Assembly: GCA_900552465.1 (NCBI GenBank)
Contig: URZO01000011.1
Coordinates: forward strand, 1 to 64,000
Direction: 5' to 3'
Source of the DNA: an uncultured Parabacteroides sp.
GTDB taxonomy: Bacteria > Bacteroidota > Bacteroidia > Bacteroidales > Tannerellaceae
DNA: 64,000 nucleotides
Below the pieces are notes generated by a model that saw only the letters and a list, made by a program, of their open reading frames with translations, ran no database searches and was not told where the DNA came from. Both the position numbers and the translations under genes were made by a program. Numbering within the stretch: the stretch's first letter is position 1; each line of letters opens with the position of its first letter. Positions 16,608 to 25,842 of the stretch are shown here, one piece after another.

Positions 16608-17261
16608 TTTCATAGCGCGAAGCATTTCGCGTTTTCCGGGAGGGCCGGGTATTCTTTCGACAGAGTATCCGGCTTTCTGCATCATACGCCGTACGACACC
16701 CTTGGCGCAATAAGTAGTCAGAATACCTCCCTCCGCCATATGCGCATACAATCTGTCGAATATTTCCTGATTCCACATTTCGGGCTGTTTGTCCGGAGCG
16801 AAGGCATCAAAATAGACAAGATCGATCCCGTCCGGCAAATCACAGGTATTACTGTCACCCTGTATTTTATACAACGTAAAACGTTCTGTTATAGCAGCCG
16901 CTTCATTCCATGCCGCCGCATGCAATGCACGGAACAGGCTTTCCTTTTCCGGACAGACCATTCCCCCATAATTCAAAGCCTGGACAAGCGCAGATTCGAG
17001 CGGATACAGCTCGATAGAATAATAATTCACTGCACGGTCGCTCTCTTCAGCATCCAGCAAGGTAAGCAAAGCATTCAAGCCGGTACCGAAGCCAACCTCA
17101 AAAACGGTGATATCTTTCTTGGTCTGACGATGCAATCCCGCTTCGATAAACACATGACGTGATTCTTGCAACGCTCCGTTTACCGAATGATAATGTTCGT
17201 CCATTTCCGGAATAAATAAGGTATGACTGCCGTCGGCCGTCCGCTGTAATTCCCGTTTCAT
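16602..17261 (-). CDS. mnmD: tRNA (mnm5s2U34)-forming methyltransferase, MnmD/MnmC1-like
   Basis: A 219-residue SAM-dependent methyltransferase of the DUF752/Methyltransf_30 family. The SAM-binding motif EVGFGTG is at residues 55-61; DLVYFDAFAPDKQPEMW carries the D-A-F-x-P motif, and GGILTTYCAKGVVRR and GPPGKREMLRA complete the family signature. Known reaction: methylation of 5-aminomethyl-2-thiouridine at tRNA wobble position 34. The FAD-dependent oxidase half of enterobacterial MnmC is absent, as in other monofunctional members. Start at 17261 fits the family N-terminus. A -7 element, TATCTTTG, lies at 17299-17306. Confidence 0.88.
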   Translation of the reverse strand: MKRELQRTADGSHTLFIPEMDEHYHSVNGALQESRHVFIEAGLHRQTKKDITVFEVGFGTGLNALLTLLDAEESDRAVNYYSIELYPLESALVQALNYGGMVCPEKESLFRALHAAAWNEAAAITERFTLYKIQGDSNTCDLPDGIDLVYFDAFAPDKQPEMWNQEIFDRLYAHMAEGGILTTYCAKGVVRRMMQKAGYSVERIPGPPGKREMLRAMKL

Positions 17262-17298
17262 TTGATTTCTTTACTATTTCATCATTATTTTGAATCGA

Positions 17299-17306
17299 CA
17301 AAGATA
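17299..17306 (-). promoter_or_regulatory. -7 element for mnmD
   Basis: TATCTTTG on the minus strand, 38 bp before the mnmD ATG. On the plus strand TACTTTTA (17325-17332) may serve the divergent TonB receptor gene. Confidence 0.5.
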
Positions 17307-17372
17307 TAAAAATATAGAATTGATTACTTTTACAGCCTATTAATTACAATCTCCATAGACGGAGTACAGCTT

Positions 17373-19760
17373 ATGAATCTGAAACTCTTTTCCATTCTAC
17401 TGTTTTCGGCCTGTATCCAGATTATACAGGCTCAAAAGAGTTATTCCATAAAAGGTATTGTTAAAGAGGCTACAAGCGGCGAACCAATCCCCTATGCCAC
17501 CGTAATCATCTGGAATACGGTGCAGGGAACGGCAACCGATTCTACCGGCAATTTCGAAATCACAGGCGTTGCTCCGGGAAGCTACAGACTCCAGGCGTCT
17601 TATATCGGATATAAACCGACCGTTACGGCCGAATTCCGTGTTGCCAATAAAGATATATTCTTTCCGGTCGAACTCGAGACGGCCAGCGAGAACCTTCAGG
17701 AAGTAAACATCGTAGCCTCCCCTTTCCGCAAAACAGCAGAGAGTCCGCTCGGGCTGCGCGTCATCGGGTTCAAAGAGATTGAGAAAAGTGCAGGGGGAAA
17801 CCGGGATATATCACGAGTGGTACAGACTTTTCCGGGTGTAGCTTCAACTGCCGCATTCCGTAACGACCTGATGGTAAGGGGCGGCGGACCGTCGGAAAAC
17901 CGTTTCTTTCTGGATGGAGTCGAGATCCCGAATATAAACCATTTCTCGACACAGGGAGCTTCCGGCGGACCGGTCGGAATCATCAACCCGGATTTTATCC
18001 GCGAAGTCAATTTCTATTCGGCTGCATTTCCTGCAGCCCGGGGAAACGCGCTCAGTTCCGTGCTCGACTTCAAGCTGCAGGACGGGAACAAAGAGAAGTT
18101 CTCTCTGCGGGGAGTTATCGGGGCCTCGGATGTCGGACTATCCACCAACGGACCAATCGGGAAGAAAACAACCTACCAGGTATCTGTCCGCCGCTCTTAC
18201 CTGCAATTCCTGTTCGACATGATCGGCCTGCCTTTCCTGCCGACTTTTACAGATGCACAGTTTAAGGTGAAGCATACGTTCGACCGAAAAAATGAACTGA
18301 CGCTATTGGGCCTTGGGGCTATCGATAATATGAAGCTTAACACAGGTATGGAAGACATGAGCGAGAAAAACCAATATATCCTGGCTTACCTCCCGGTTGT
18401 CAAACAGAAAACATATACGTTAGGGGCCGTCTACAAGCATTACTCCGGAAAAAACATCTATTCGCTGATTGTCAGCCGCAGCCAGTTAAACAACCGGAAC
18501 ACCAAATACAAAGATAATGACGAAAGCTCAGATGAAAATCTGACTCTCAACTACCGCTCGGACGAGATTGAGAACAAGCTGCGCAGTGAAAACATATTCC
18601 GCCTCCCCTTCATCCGTCTGAATGTTGGCGGCAATATCGAATATGCGACCTATACGAACCATACGTTCCAGAAGCAATTCACCACAATCCCCCGGGAGAT
18701 CAACTACCATACAGATCTCGGGCTTTGGAAGTGGGGGCTTTATGTCACAGCCATATACGAAAGCGACAACGAACGTTTTACAGCATCTTTAGGCGCACGG
18801 ACAGATGCCAACAACTATTCTTCAGAAATGAACAACCTGCTGGAGCAGCTTTCCCCGCGCCTGTCACTCTCCTATCGCTTGTTCGGAAATATTTATCTGA
18901 ATGCAAACGCAGGAAGATATTACGAATTGCCCCCTTACACGGTTCTCGGGTTCAAGGACAACCAGGGCAACTATGTAAACAGGACCAACCGCCTGAGTTA
19001 CATCCGGAGTGACCAGGCCGGAATCGGACTGGAATACCGGCCTTCCTCCTATCTGAAATTTACGGCGGAAGGATTTTATAAAAAATACGACCATTACCCG
19101 ATGTCGCTGACCGACAGCATTCCGCTTGCGTCAAAAGGTACCGATTACGGTGTGCTGGGTAACGAAGCCGTCAATTCCACAGCGGCCGGAAGGGCTTACG
19201 GACTGGAACTGATGGGACGCTGGTACAATTACAAAGGATTGACTTTTATAGCTTCCTACACCTATGTGCGGAGTGAATTCAGGGACGGTCGCGAAAGCGG
19301 CAAGTATATCCCCTCCGCCTGGGACAACCGCCACCTTTTCACGTTCAGCGGAACTTACGCTTTACCCGGAAATTGGGATATAGGAGCTAAACTACGAGTC
19401 GTGGGAGGTGCCCCCTATACACCTTATGATGTCGAGAAAAGCAGTTTCGTCGATGCCTGGGATGCCAGCGGCAGCCTCTACTATGACTACAGCCGGTTCA
19501 ATAGCGAACGCCTGAAACCATTCACCCAACTGGATCTCCGCATCGACAAAACGTTCTATCTGAAAAAGCTCATGATAGGAGCCTATATCGATTTGCAAAA
19601 TGTGTTAAATTCCAAATACAAAGAACAGGATGTATATATTAAAACAGGTAAAATACTTAATCCGGATGCACCTCGCGCACAACAACGTTATGAGTTAAAA
19701 CCAGTTGATCGCCGTACCGGGACACTTTTGCCCAGTATCGGCCTTATGATCGAACTTTAG
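17373..19760 (+). CDS. TonB-dependent receptor with CarboxypepD_reg-like domain
   Basis: A 795-residue outer-membrane receptor. A signal peptide ends at about residue 20 (IIQAQ). Residues 23-105 form a carboxypeptidase-regulatory-like domain (SIKGIVKEATSGEPIPYATV, GSYRLQASYIGYKP). The plug follows (ISRVVQTFPGVASTAAFRNDLMVRGGGPSENRFFLDGVEIPNINHF), then a 22-strand-type barrel ending LLPSIGLMIEL. It lacks a SusD partner next to it, so it is not an obvious glycan-utilisation receptor. Substrate unknown; siderophore, cobamide or peptide are possible. It is 110 bp from the divergent mnmD and 100 bp before a hybrid sensor kinase with its own promoter. Confidence 0.9.
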   Translation: MNLKLFSILLFSACIQIIQAQKSYSIKGIVKEATSGEPIPYATVIIWNTVQGTATDSTGNFEITGVAPGSYRLQASYIGYKPTVTAEFRVANKDIFFPVELETASENLQEVNIVASPFRKTAESPLGLRVIGFKEIEKSAGGNRDISRVVQTFPGVASTAAFRNDLMVRGGGPSENRFFLDGVEIPNINHFSTQGASGGPVGIINPDFIREVNFYSAAFPAARGNALSSVLDFKLQDGNKEKFSLRGVIGASDVGLSTNGPIGKKTTYQVSVRRSYLQFLFDMIGLPFLPTFTDAQFKVKHTFDRKNELTLLGLGAIDNMKLNTGMEDMSEKNQYILAYLPVVKQKTYTLGAVYKHYSGKNIYSLIVSRSQLNNRNTKYKDNDESSDENLTLNYRSDEIENKLRSENIFRLPFIRLNVGGNIEYATYTNHTFQKQFTTIPREINYHTDLGLWKWGLYVTAIYESDNERFTASLGARTDANNYSSEMNNLLEQLSPRLSLSYRLFGNIYLNANAGRYYELPPYTVLGFKDNQGNYVNRTNRLSYIRSDQAGIGLEYRPSSYLKFTAEGFYKKYDHYPMSLTDSIPLASKGTDYGVLGNEAVNSTAAGRAYGLELMGRWYNYKGLTFIASYTYVRSEFRDGRESGKYIPSAWDNRHLFTFSGTYALPGNWDIGAKLRVVGGAPYTPYDVEKSSFVDAWDASGSLYYDYSRFNSERLKPFTQLDLRIDKTFYLKKLMIGAYIDLQNVLNSKYKEQDVYIKTGKILNPDAPRAQQRYELKPVDRRTGTLLPSIGLMIEL

Positions 19761-19799
19761 AAAAGTTCTGATTTATGCTAAGTTATATCAAATAATTTC

Positions 19800-19807
19800 T
19801 ATTTTTG
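19800..19807 (+). promoter_or_regulatory. -7 element for the hybrid kinase
   Basis: TATTTTTG, exact TAnnTTTG, 53 bp before the ATG at 19861. Confidence 0.5.
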
Positions 19808-19860
19808 CAAGCGTGCCCCTTATAGGGACAGTTTAGGAGCTTTAGAACAATCTTTATTTC

Positions 19861-22206
19861 ATGAATAAATCATCGGATCTCTACATAATGCATACATGGC
19901 GATTCTTTTTCTTAGTCATTAGCTTGCTCTTCACATGCCAAGCCTATGCTGATGAAAACAATCCCATTTTGATTATCAGTTCCTATAATCCGGACACCCG
20001 TAATACAACACAAAACATCTCCGAATTCATGGAAGAATATAAACGGCTGGGAGGGAATCTACCTGTCGTAATCGAAAACATGAACTGTAAAAGCCTTCCC
20101 GAAGCACCTCTGTGGAAAGAAAGGATGAGAAAGCTGATGGATAAATACCGGGGAGAAAGCAAGCCTAAACTGATTATGATCCTCGGACAGGAAGGATGGG
20201 CTTCTTATCTTTCACAAAATGACAGTATTATCCAGGATATTCCGATACTATGCGGTATGGTCAGCCGGAATGCCGTATTGCTGCCTGATAAGGATGTCGA
20301 TTTAACAGAATGGAACCCGGAAAGCGTAGACATAGAAAACTTCAAAAATAAAAAACAGAAGCTGGCGGGATTTGTCTATAATTATGATATTAAAGCAAAT
20401 GTAGAGCTGATCCGGAAGTTATATCCAAGTACGAAACATATAGCCCTGGTTACCGACAACAGCTACGGAGGTATCTCGCTGCAGGCATTGGTCAAGAAAG
20501 AGATCAGCCAGATAGACGGCATCGATTTCATCCCGTTGGACGGACGAAAAAACGATATTTACAATATCATCGAAGAGATCAAGCAGTTGCCTTCCCAAAC
20601 CGTCATTCTTCTGGGTACCTGGCGCGTCGACGTAAATGACGGATACTATGTCGGCAATGCCACCTATACCATGATGCTGGCCAACCCTAAAGTCCCGGCA
20701 TTTTCGATAACATCCATCGGATTAGGGCATTGGGCTATCGGAGGATATATCCCTCAGTATCGTTCCATCGGAAAAGACCTGGGACGTCAGGCCGTAGATA
20801 TTTTAAAGGATAATCCGGCCGAGCTCCATACGACAACGATCCCCAACATATATACTTTCGATGCTAAAAAGCTGAAAGAACAGGGCATTGCTTCTAAAGA
20901 CCTGCCTCCACATTCCAAAGTGATTAACAAGGAGGTCGGGCTATTCGTACAATATAAGTTCGAAATCCTGTTGCTCACGGTAGTAATCTTGCTGCTTTTC
21001 CTGATCATGGTGTTCTATTTCTACCTGCGAACCAGCAACCTTAAAAACAAACTGCTGGTCCTGATAGCCAAACAGAAAGAAGACGAGATCGAACTCAGGA
21101 AAGCGAAAGAAAAGGCTGAAGAATCAGATCGTCTGAAATCTGCGTTCCTCGCCAACATGAGCCATGAAATCCGTACGCCGTTGAATGCAATCGTCGGTTT
21201 CTCCAACTTGCTGACTATCGCGGAGAACGAAGAAGAACGGGACGAATATATCAACATCATCAGCAGTAACAACGAACTACTCCTCCAGCTGATCAACGAC
21301 ATTCTGGATGTAGCCAAGATTGAAGCCGGGACATTAGAATTCATCGATTCGGAGGTGGATATTAACGCGCTGTTATCCGATATAGAACAATCTTCCCGCC
21401 TGAAAGCGTCAGACGGGGTACAGGTTTCGTTTGTCGAGAAAATTCCTCACTGCATAATCATGACAGACAAGAATCGTCTGGCGCAAGTGATGACCAACTT
21501 CATCAACAATGCGATAAAGTTCACGCAGGAAGGAAGTATCCGGTTCGGTTACCAGCGTGCAGGCGATAAGCTACGGTTTTACGTCACCGATACCGGATGC
21601 GGCATCGAGCCGGAAAAGAAAGGAATGGTATTCAACCGTTTCGTCAAGCTGAACAGTTTTGCGCAGGGTACGGGGTTAGGACTCGCCATCTGCCAGATGA
21701 TCGTAAAGAAATTAGGCGGCGAGATCGGTGTGGAATCCGAATTAGGGAAAGGCTCGACCTTCTGGTTTACCTTGCCTGCTTCGATGATTTGCAAGATCAA
21801 AGCCCAGCCTGTTAAAAAAGAGGACAAAGCCGAAATACTTTCAAACGGCGCACCGAGAAAGGCCACGCTATTAATTGCCGAAGATAATGAAAGCAATTAC
21901 ATACTGATTCAGGCAGTCCTGAAAGATTACAATTTATTGCATGCCCGTGACGGACGGGAAGCAGTTCAACTATACCGTGAACATCATCCGGACATGATCC
22001 TGATGGATCTGAAGATGCCGGACATGGACGGGTATGAAGCGACAGCTGAAATAAGAAAAGAAGATCCGCTTATCCCAATCATTGCAGTAACAGCTTTCGC
22101 TTTTGCCGAAGACGAGCAACGGGTAAAACAAAGCGGTTTCAACGGATATGCAGCGAAACCGATCAAGCCGGCGGAACTGAAAAATATTATCAATCAATAC
22201 CTGTAA
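19861..22206 (+). CDS. Hybrid sensor histidine kinase with periplasmic substrate-binding-like domain
   Basis: A 781-residue hybrid two-component protein. After a signal segment comes a periplasmic domain of about 330 residues (PILIISSYNPDTRNT..., KHIALVTDNSYGGISLQALV), which resembles ABC-type substrate-binding folds. One membrane segment is at about 366-388. The kinase core has HisKA NMSHEIRTPLN (His435), N-box NFINNAIKFTQEG, and DTGCGI/GTGLGLAIC. A receiver domain follows with MILMDLKMPDMDGY (Asp716) and the conserved Lys in AAKPIKPAEL. There is no C-terminal output domain, so phosphate must pass to another protein. ATG at 19888 (MHTWRFFFLV) would give a more typical signal peptide and is an alternative start. 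Ligand unknown. Confidence 0.9.
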   Translation: MNKSSDLYIMHTWRFFFLVISLLFTCQAYADENNPILIISSYNPDTRNTTQNISEFMEEYKRLGGNLPVVIENMNCKSLPEAPLWKERMRKLMDKYRGESKPKLIMILGQEGWASYLSQNDSIIQDIPILCGMVSRNAVLLPDKDVDLTEWNPESVDIENFKNKKQKLAGFVYNYDIKANVELIRKLYPSTKHIALVTDNSYGGISLQALVKKEISQIDGIDFIPLDGRKNDIYNIIEEIKQLPSQTVILLGTWRVDVNDGYYVGNATYTMMLANPKVPAFSITSIGLGHWAIGGYIPQYRSIGKDLGRQAVDILKDNPAELHTTTIPNIYTFDAKKLKEQGIASKDLPPHSKVINKEVGLFVQYKFEILLLTVVILLLFLIMVFYFYLRTSNLKNKLLVLIAKQKEDEIELRKAKEKAEESDRLKSAFLANMSHEIRTPLNAIVGFSNLLTIAENEEERDEYINIISSNNELLLQLINDILDVAKIEAGTLEFIDSEVDINALLSDIEQSSRLKASDGVQVSFVEKIPHCIIMTDKNRLAQVMTNFINNAIKFTQEGSIRFGYQRAGDKLRFYVTDTGCGIEPEKKGMVFNRFVKLNSFAQGTGLGLAICQMIVKKLGGEIGVESELGKGSTFWFTLPASMICKIKAQPVKKEDKAEILSNGAPRKATLLIAEDNESNYILIQAVLKDYNLLHARDGREAVQLYREHHPDMILMDLKMPDMDGYEATAEIRKEDPLIPIIAVTAFAFAEDEQRVKQSGFNGYAAKPIKPAELKNIINQYL

Positions 22207-22212
22207 CAGGCG

Positions 22213-22230
22213 GACGGTTCGCGAACCGTC
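22213..22230. terminator. Perfect palindrome between convergent kinase genes
   Basis: GACGGTTCGCGAACCGTC, an 18-bp perfect palindrome exactly between the stop codons of the hybrid kinase (22206) and HK1 (22233). It probably ends both transcripts, though there is no T-run. Confidence 0.55.
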
Positions 22231-22232
22231 TC

Positions 22233-23234
22233 CTATAGGACGCGGGGTTGGGGAAATTGCAAGGTAAAGGTCGTCCCTTTCTCCTCTTCCGAAACAACAG
22301 AAATACTGCCGCCATGACGGTTCATGATCTGGCGGCAAACGCTCAGGCCGATGCCCGAACCTCCCTGCTTAGTCGTGAAAAACGGAACGAACACTTTATC
22401 CATTGCTTCCGGAACAATACCGCACCCATTATCGGAAACGGTAATAACCGGAACCCCCTCACGCCTGGATGCATTCACCCGTACTTCCGGAAAAGAACAG
22501 TCCTTGCAGGCTTCGGCAGCATTCTTTAATAAATTAATAAGCACCTGTTCGATCATCGAACGGTCGGCATAGAGACGCAAGTCAGCCGGGCGGACGGAAA
22601 ATGAGAACGAGACATCTCCGGCCGGATACAAGCCGTGCAAATCATCGAACAAGACTGAAACCGGGAATAATTGCTGCGTAGGAGCCGGAATACGTGTCAG
22701 CTTCCGGTAGTTCTCGACAAAATCCAGCAAGCCTTTACTCCGGCGGTGTATCGTCTGCATGGCCTGCAGCATGATCCCGTAGTCCCGTTCATTCAATCCG
22801 TTGGATGTAGCCCGCTCCGTCACCGTCTCCGACAAAGAGATAATCGGAGCGATCGAGTTCATGATCTCGTGTGTGAGGACACGGATCAGTTTCTGCCAGG
22901 CATCTGTCTCCGCCTCCGACACCACTACATTATATAAACGGGTACGAAAAGCGGAAAGCGCTTCATTCATGGCACGCGTCAGGTTGGCTTCTGCACCGCC
23001 TGACGACGGGACCGGAAAAGAAAGGTTCATATCTCCATAATGGATGTTGGCGATCAGGTGCTCCATGCGTTGCAACATTTTCCGCTGATCCAGATAGAGG
23101 GAATAAGCGATACCCAACAAAACGAGAAAGCACATGACCGCCGTAAAATACAATCCTTTTAAAAGCAGAAACGCTATTGAAAGAGACAAAAGCACCAACA
23201 ATCCTATTTTCAGGAAAAGAACATACCGTTTCAT
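22233..23234 (-). CDS. Sensor histidine kinase HK1
   Basis: A 333-residue membrane kinase. Two membrane segments (residues about 5-25 and 28-47) have almost no periplasmic loop, so it probably senses within or at the membrane. A linker of about 65 residues leads to the H-box LTHEIMNSIAPII (His122), N-box NLLKNAAEACKDC, DNGCGI and PFFTTKQGGSGIGLSVC. The ATG overlaps the end of the NtrC-type regulator by 4 bp, showing translational coupling and a cognate pair. Known analogues: NtrB/ZraS-type kinases of sigma-54 activators. Inferred signal: membrane damage or a toxic amphiphile, because the regulator's probable targets are exporter genes. Paralogue: HK2 at 51195-52196. Confidence 0.92.
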   Translation of the reverse strand: MKRYVLFLKIGLLVLLSLSIAFLLLKGLYFTAVMCFLVLLGIAYSLYLDQRKMLQRMEHLIANIHYGDMNLSFPVPSSGGAEANLTRAMNEALSAFRTRLYNVVVSEAETDAWQKLIRVLTHEIMNSIAPIISLSETVTERATSNGLNERDYGIMLQAMQTIHRRSKGLLDFVENYRKLTRIPAPTQQLFPVSVLFDDLHGLYPAGDVSFSFSVRPADLRLYADRSMIEQVLINLLKNAAEACKDCSFPEVRVNASRREGVPVITVSDNGCGIVPEAMDKVFVPFFTTKQGGSGIGLSVCRQIMNRHGGSISVVSEEEKGTTFTLQFPQPRVL

Positions 23235-24598
23235 AGGCCCAGCTTATCCAGTTTCCGATACAGGGCAAAACGGGTAATCCCCAGCAGTTCGGCAGCACGG
23301 GTGATATTCCCGTCGGCACGGCGCAAGGCGCGTTCGATCGCTTCTTTCTCAAGCACGCTCAGGTTCAGTTCGTCGGACGATTCCCCCTTTTTGCGGGCAG
23401 GAGCCGGATGAAGCATAAAGTTTTCCGGCTTCAGCATAGAGCCGTCCGAAAGGATAACGGCACGCTCGATGGCATGCTGCAACTCGCGGACATTACCGGG
23501 CCAGGCATAACTTTGCAGTTTCGTTTTTGCATCCCGGGTAAGCCCCGTTAGTTTCTTCTTATACTTGCGGGCATAGCGGTTCAGGAAATGGTCAGCCAGC
23601 AACAGGATGTCGTTACCCCGTTCCCGGAGCGGCGGGATATGCAGTTCGATCGTATTGATGCGGTATAGCAAATCCTGGCGGAACGTTCCTTCCTGCACCA
23701 TTTCCCGGATATCCATATTAGTAGCGGAAATCAGGCGGACGTCGATCGGCACGGAACGGGTCGCTCCCAACCGCAGAATCTGCCTTTTCTCGATAGCCGT
23801 CAACAGCTTCGCCTGCATCGGCAGACTCAGATTACCAATCTCATCCAGAAACAACGTACCTCCGGAAGCCACTTCCATACGTCCGGGCTTATCGCGCCGG
23901 GCATCCGTAAAAGCGCCTTTCTCATACCCGAACAACTCGCTCTCGAACAGTTGTTCCGGAATGCTTCCCAAGTCGATACTGACAAAAACCTGGCTGCTCC
24001 GGGGCGAATGGTGGTAAAGGGCGCGGGCGATCAGATCCTTCCCGGTTCCGTTCTCCCCCAGGATCAGGATATTGGCATCCGTATCCTTCAGTTTGGAAAT
24101 AGTGGCAAACAAATCCTGCATGACATCGCTCTCGCCTATAATCTCAAAACCGGTATCCTCGGAACTTTCCAACACCTCGACGCGCTGTTTCAGTGTGTTG
24201 ACCTCCGTACGGCTTTCACGCAGCTTCAATGCAGCCGAAAGGGTCGCCAGCAGTTTTTCTTTTTCCCAGGGTTTCGGGATGAAATCCGTAGCACCGGCTT
24301 TTATGGCGCGCACGGCCTTTTCCGTATCGGCATAGGCCGTAATAAAGAGGACCACCGCATCCGGATCAGCCGCTTTGATCTTTTCCAACCAGAAAAAGCC
24401 TTCCTGTCCGCTGATTGCATCCCGCCTGAAATTCATATCCAACAAGATAACATCCGGCTGGAAAGTCGACATAAAATGCTCGATCCGTTCCGGCTGTGTC
24501 GTCACCTTGACCTGTTCGACATACGACTCCAGCAACAGGTTTAAAGCGAAGAGGACATCTTCGTTATCATCGATAATTAAAATCTTTCCGTTCTTCAT
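23231..24598 (-). CDS. NtrC-family sigma-54-dependent response regulator RR1
   Basis: A 455-residue regulator with all three expected domains. Receiver: phospho-acceptor Asp54 in VILLDMNF, Lys109 in IPKPW. AAA+ domain: Walker A GENGTGKD at 181-188, sigma-54 contact loop GAFTDA at 228-233, Walker B LFLDEIGN near 249-256, and lid WPGNVRELQHAIERAVIL. C-terminal Fis-type helix-turn-helix: NITRAAELLGITRFALYRKL. Role: on phosphorylation by HK1 it should oligomerise at upstream sites and drive open-complex formation by sigma-54 RNA polymerase. Three sigma-54 promoters with conserved upstream dyads lie in this window (25752-25857, 33869-33974, 44087-44191) and are its probable targets. A fourth dyad pair, 24677-24711, overlaps its own promoter region. 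Confidence 0.95.
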   Translation of the reverse strand: MKNGKILIIDDNEDVLFALNLLLESYVEQVKVTTQPERIEHFMSTFQPDVILLDMNFRRDAISGQEGFFWLEKIKAADPDAVVLFITAYADTEKAVRAIKAGATDFIPKPWEKEKLLATLSAALKLRESRTEVNTLKQRVEVLESSEDTGFEIIGESDVMQDLFATISKLKDTDANILILGENGTGKDLIARALYHHSPRSSQVFVSIDLGSIPEQLFESELFGYEKGAFTDARRDKPGRMEVASGGTLFLDEIGNLSLPMQAKLLTAIEKRQILRLGATRSVPIDVRLISATNMDIREMVQEGTFRQDLLYRINTIELHIPPLRERGNDILLLADHFLNRYARKYKKKLTGLTRDAKTKLQSYAWPGNVRELQHAIERAVILSDGSMLKPENFMLHPAPARKKGESSDELNLSVLEKEAIERALRRADGNITRAAELLGITRFALYRKLDKLGL

Positions 24599-24645
24599 AT
24601 TCCTGATTCTATTTTACGCCCTGCAAAAAAGCAGGCCCGAGGAGA

Positions 24646-24653
24646 CAAAGATA
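24646..24653 (-). promoter_or_regulatory. -7 element of the RR1-HK1 operon
   Basis: TATCTTTG on the minus strand, 47 bp before the RR1 ATG. The expected -33 position (about 24674-24680) overlaps the first upstream dyad at 24677-24690. A GCCTGC/GCAGGC hairpin with an A/T loop (24618-24635) lies in the leader. Confidence 0.5.
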
Positions 24654-24676
24654 TATATTATATGTATGGAATGCAC

Positions 24677-24711
24677 GTGCGATAGTGCACATATTTCGTG
24701 CGAAATAACAC
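24677..24711. promoter_or_regulatory. Pair of GTGC-N6-GCAC dyads in front of RR1-HK1
   Basis: GTGCGATAGTGCAC (24677-24690) and GTGCGAAATAACAC (24698-24711), starts 21 bp apart: the same motif and spacing as at the three sigma-54 promoters. No sigma-54 promoter lies 57-58 bp to either side, and the site covers the likely -33 region of the RR1 promoter, so autorepression is the simplest reading. Confidence 0.65.
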
Positions 24712-24782
24712 GCCGCAAGTACCATGAACAATTTATTTTCCTACATTTACAAGCAAATAACAAACCATAAAATATTACTGAG

Positions 24783-25664
24783 ATGAAACCATTCCGAAAA
24801 TTCATTGCCGCCCTTTCAGCAGTGGTAGCTTTGAGCAGTTGCCAACCGACACCTAAGACAGCCGGAAACGGCGACGGCTCGTATGCAGAAGAAACACCTA
24901 TGGCCATGCTGGTCGATACGCCGGCCATCACCGCCCCGCCTGCCACATTGAAACTCGATCCGTTCTACAAGAAGTACATGAACGTGAACGGCATCCACGT
25001 CGTCAGCTCCTGGCGTGTACCCGACAGTTGTTTCTACGCTGCCTACATCAGCATCAAGGCACTGACGGACGTATTGCCCGAAGAAGTGATGAAATCGTTG
25101 ACCGACCGCGATACGCGCATCGGCATCATGGCCCGTTACGAAGGGACGACAGATATTCCCGAACACGCCTATCTGGTAAACGACACGACCCTCAACTGGG
25201 ACGTCCGCGCCCGCGGCCTGGGAGGAGACTCCGAACACCCGTTCTCGACCTGTGCGGAGGAAAACATCCTCGCCTACCAGATCGACAAATACCATGCTGA
25301 GGACATCCTGATCCACGAATTCGCCCATACGATCCATGGAGCTGGCATCCTGCCGATCCGTCCGGAGTTTAACGACGAATTGCAGGCTTCATTAGATGCC
25401 GCCGTCGCGAAGGGACGCTGGAAAAATGTATATGCCGCCACGAATGTCTGGGAATACTGGGCCGAAGGCGTGCAGGACTGGTTCAATGTAAACGCAGAAG
25501 TCAACAACGACAACGGAGACGGCAAGCATAACAAGATTAACACGCGCGAAGAACTGAAAGCATACGACCCGGGGCTTTACGCCATCCTTACCCGCTACTT
25601 CCCGGAAGTAAACGAGCAGGTCAGCCGGCATAAGAAAATAGACTTATATCATTGGAGCGAGTAA
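24783..25664 (+). CDS. Putative zinc metallopeptidase-like lipoprotein (HExxH)
   Basis: A 293-residue lipoprotein (lipobox LSSC, Cys20). LIHEFAHTIHG gives a zincin HExxH motif (His178, Glu179, His182). WEYWAEGVQDWF follows 40 residues later with Glu228 as a plausible third zinc ligand of the gluzincin type. I do not recognise a named family. Another segment, YNVNGIHVVSSWRVPDSCFYAA-like, is not diagnostic. It sits between the divergent RR1-HK1 operon and the tolC operon and might be part of the same envelope response, but it has no sigma-54 promoter of its own. Predicted location: periplasmic face of a membrane or cell surface. Substrate unknown. Confidence 0.7.
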   Translation: MKPFRKFIAALSAVVALSSCQPTPKTAGNGDGSYAEETPMAMLVDTPAITAPPATLKLDPFYKKYMNVNGIHVVSSWRVPDSCFYAAYISIKALTDVLPEEVMKSLTDRDTRIGIMARYEGTTDIPEHAYLVNDTTLNWDVRARGLGGDSEHPFSTCAEENILAYQIDKYHAEDILIHEFAHTIHGAGILPIRPEFNDELQASLDAAVAKGRWKNVYAATNVWEYWAEGVQDWFNVNAEVNNDNGDGKHNKINTREELKAYDPGLYAILTRYFPEVNEQVSRHKKIDLYHWSE

Positions 25665-25751
25665 AAAAGGACTGTGCCTCGTTCTTTCCAAATTAGTTTC
25701 ATGCGGATGCAGCATGAAATAATTGTGTATTCATCAAAGCCCTGACTACCT

Positions 25752-25786
25752 GTGCTAATCCGCACGCATATTGTGCACATGCGCAC
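25752..25786 (+). promoter_or_regulatory. Upstream activator dyads of the tolC operon
   Basis: GTGCTAATCCGCAC (25752-25765) and GTGCACATGCGCAC (25773-25786), both perfect GTGC-N6-GCAC, starts 21 bp apart. The end of the pair lies 58 bp before the GG of the sigma-54 promoter. Confidence 0.75.
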
Positions 25787-25842
25787 GACAAAAGAGCGCG
25801 TCCGTTTCCCTTATCAGCATAAAAGCCAAGCACTTATAAGTG

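Noticed and set aside
17373..22206. SusC/D-type polysaccharide utilisation locus
   Set aside because: The receiver-ended hybrid kinase lacks an AraC output domain, and there is no SusD or glycoside hydrolase next to the TonB receptor.
24596..24782. Sigma-54 promoter for the zincin lipoprotein or RR1
   Set aside because: No TGGCAC/TTGC pair exists in either orientation; the GG-containing candidates lack the -12 GC.
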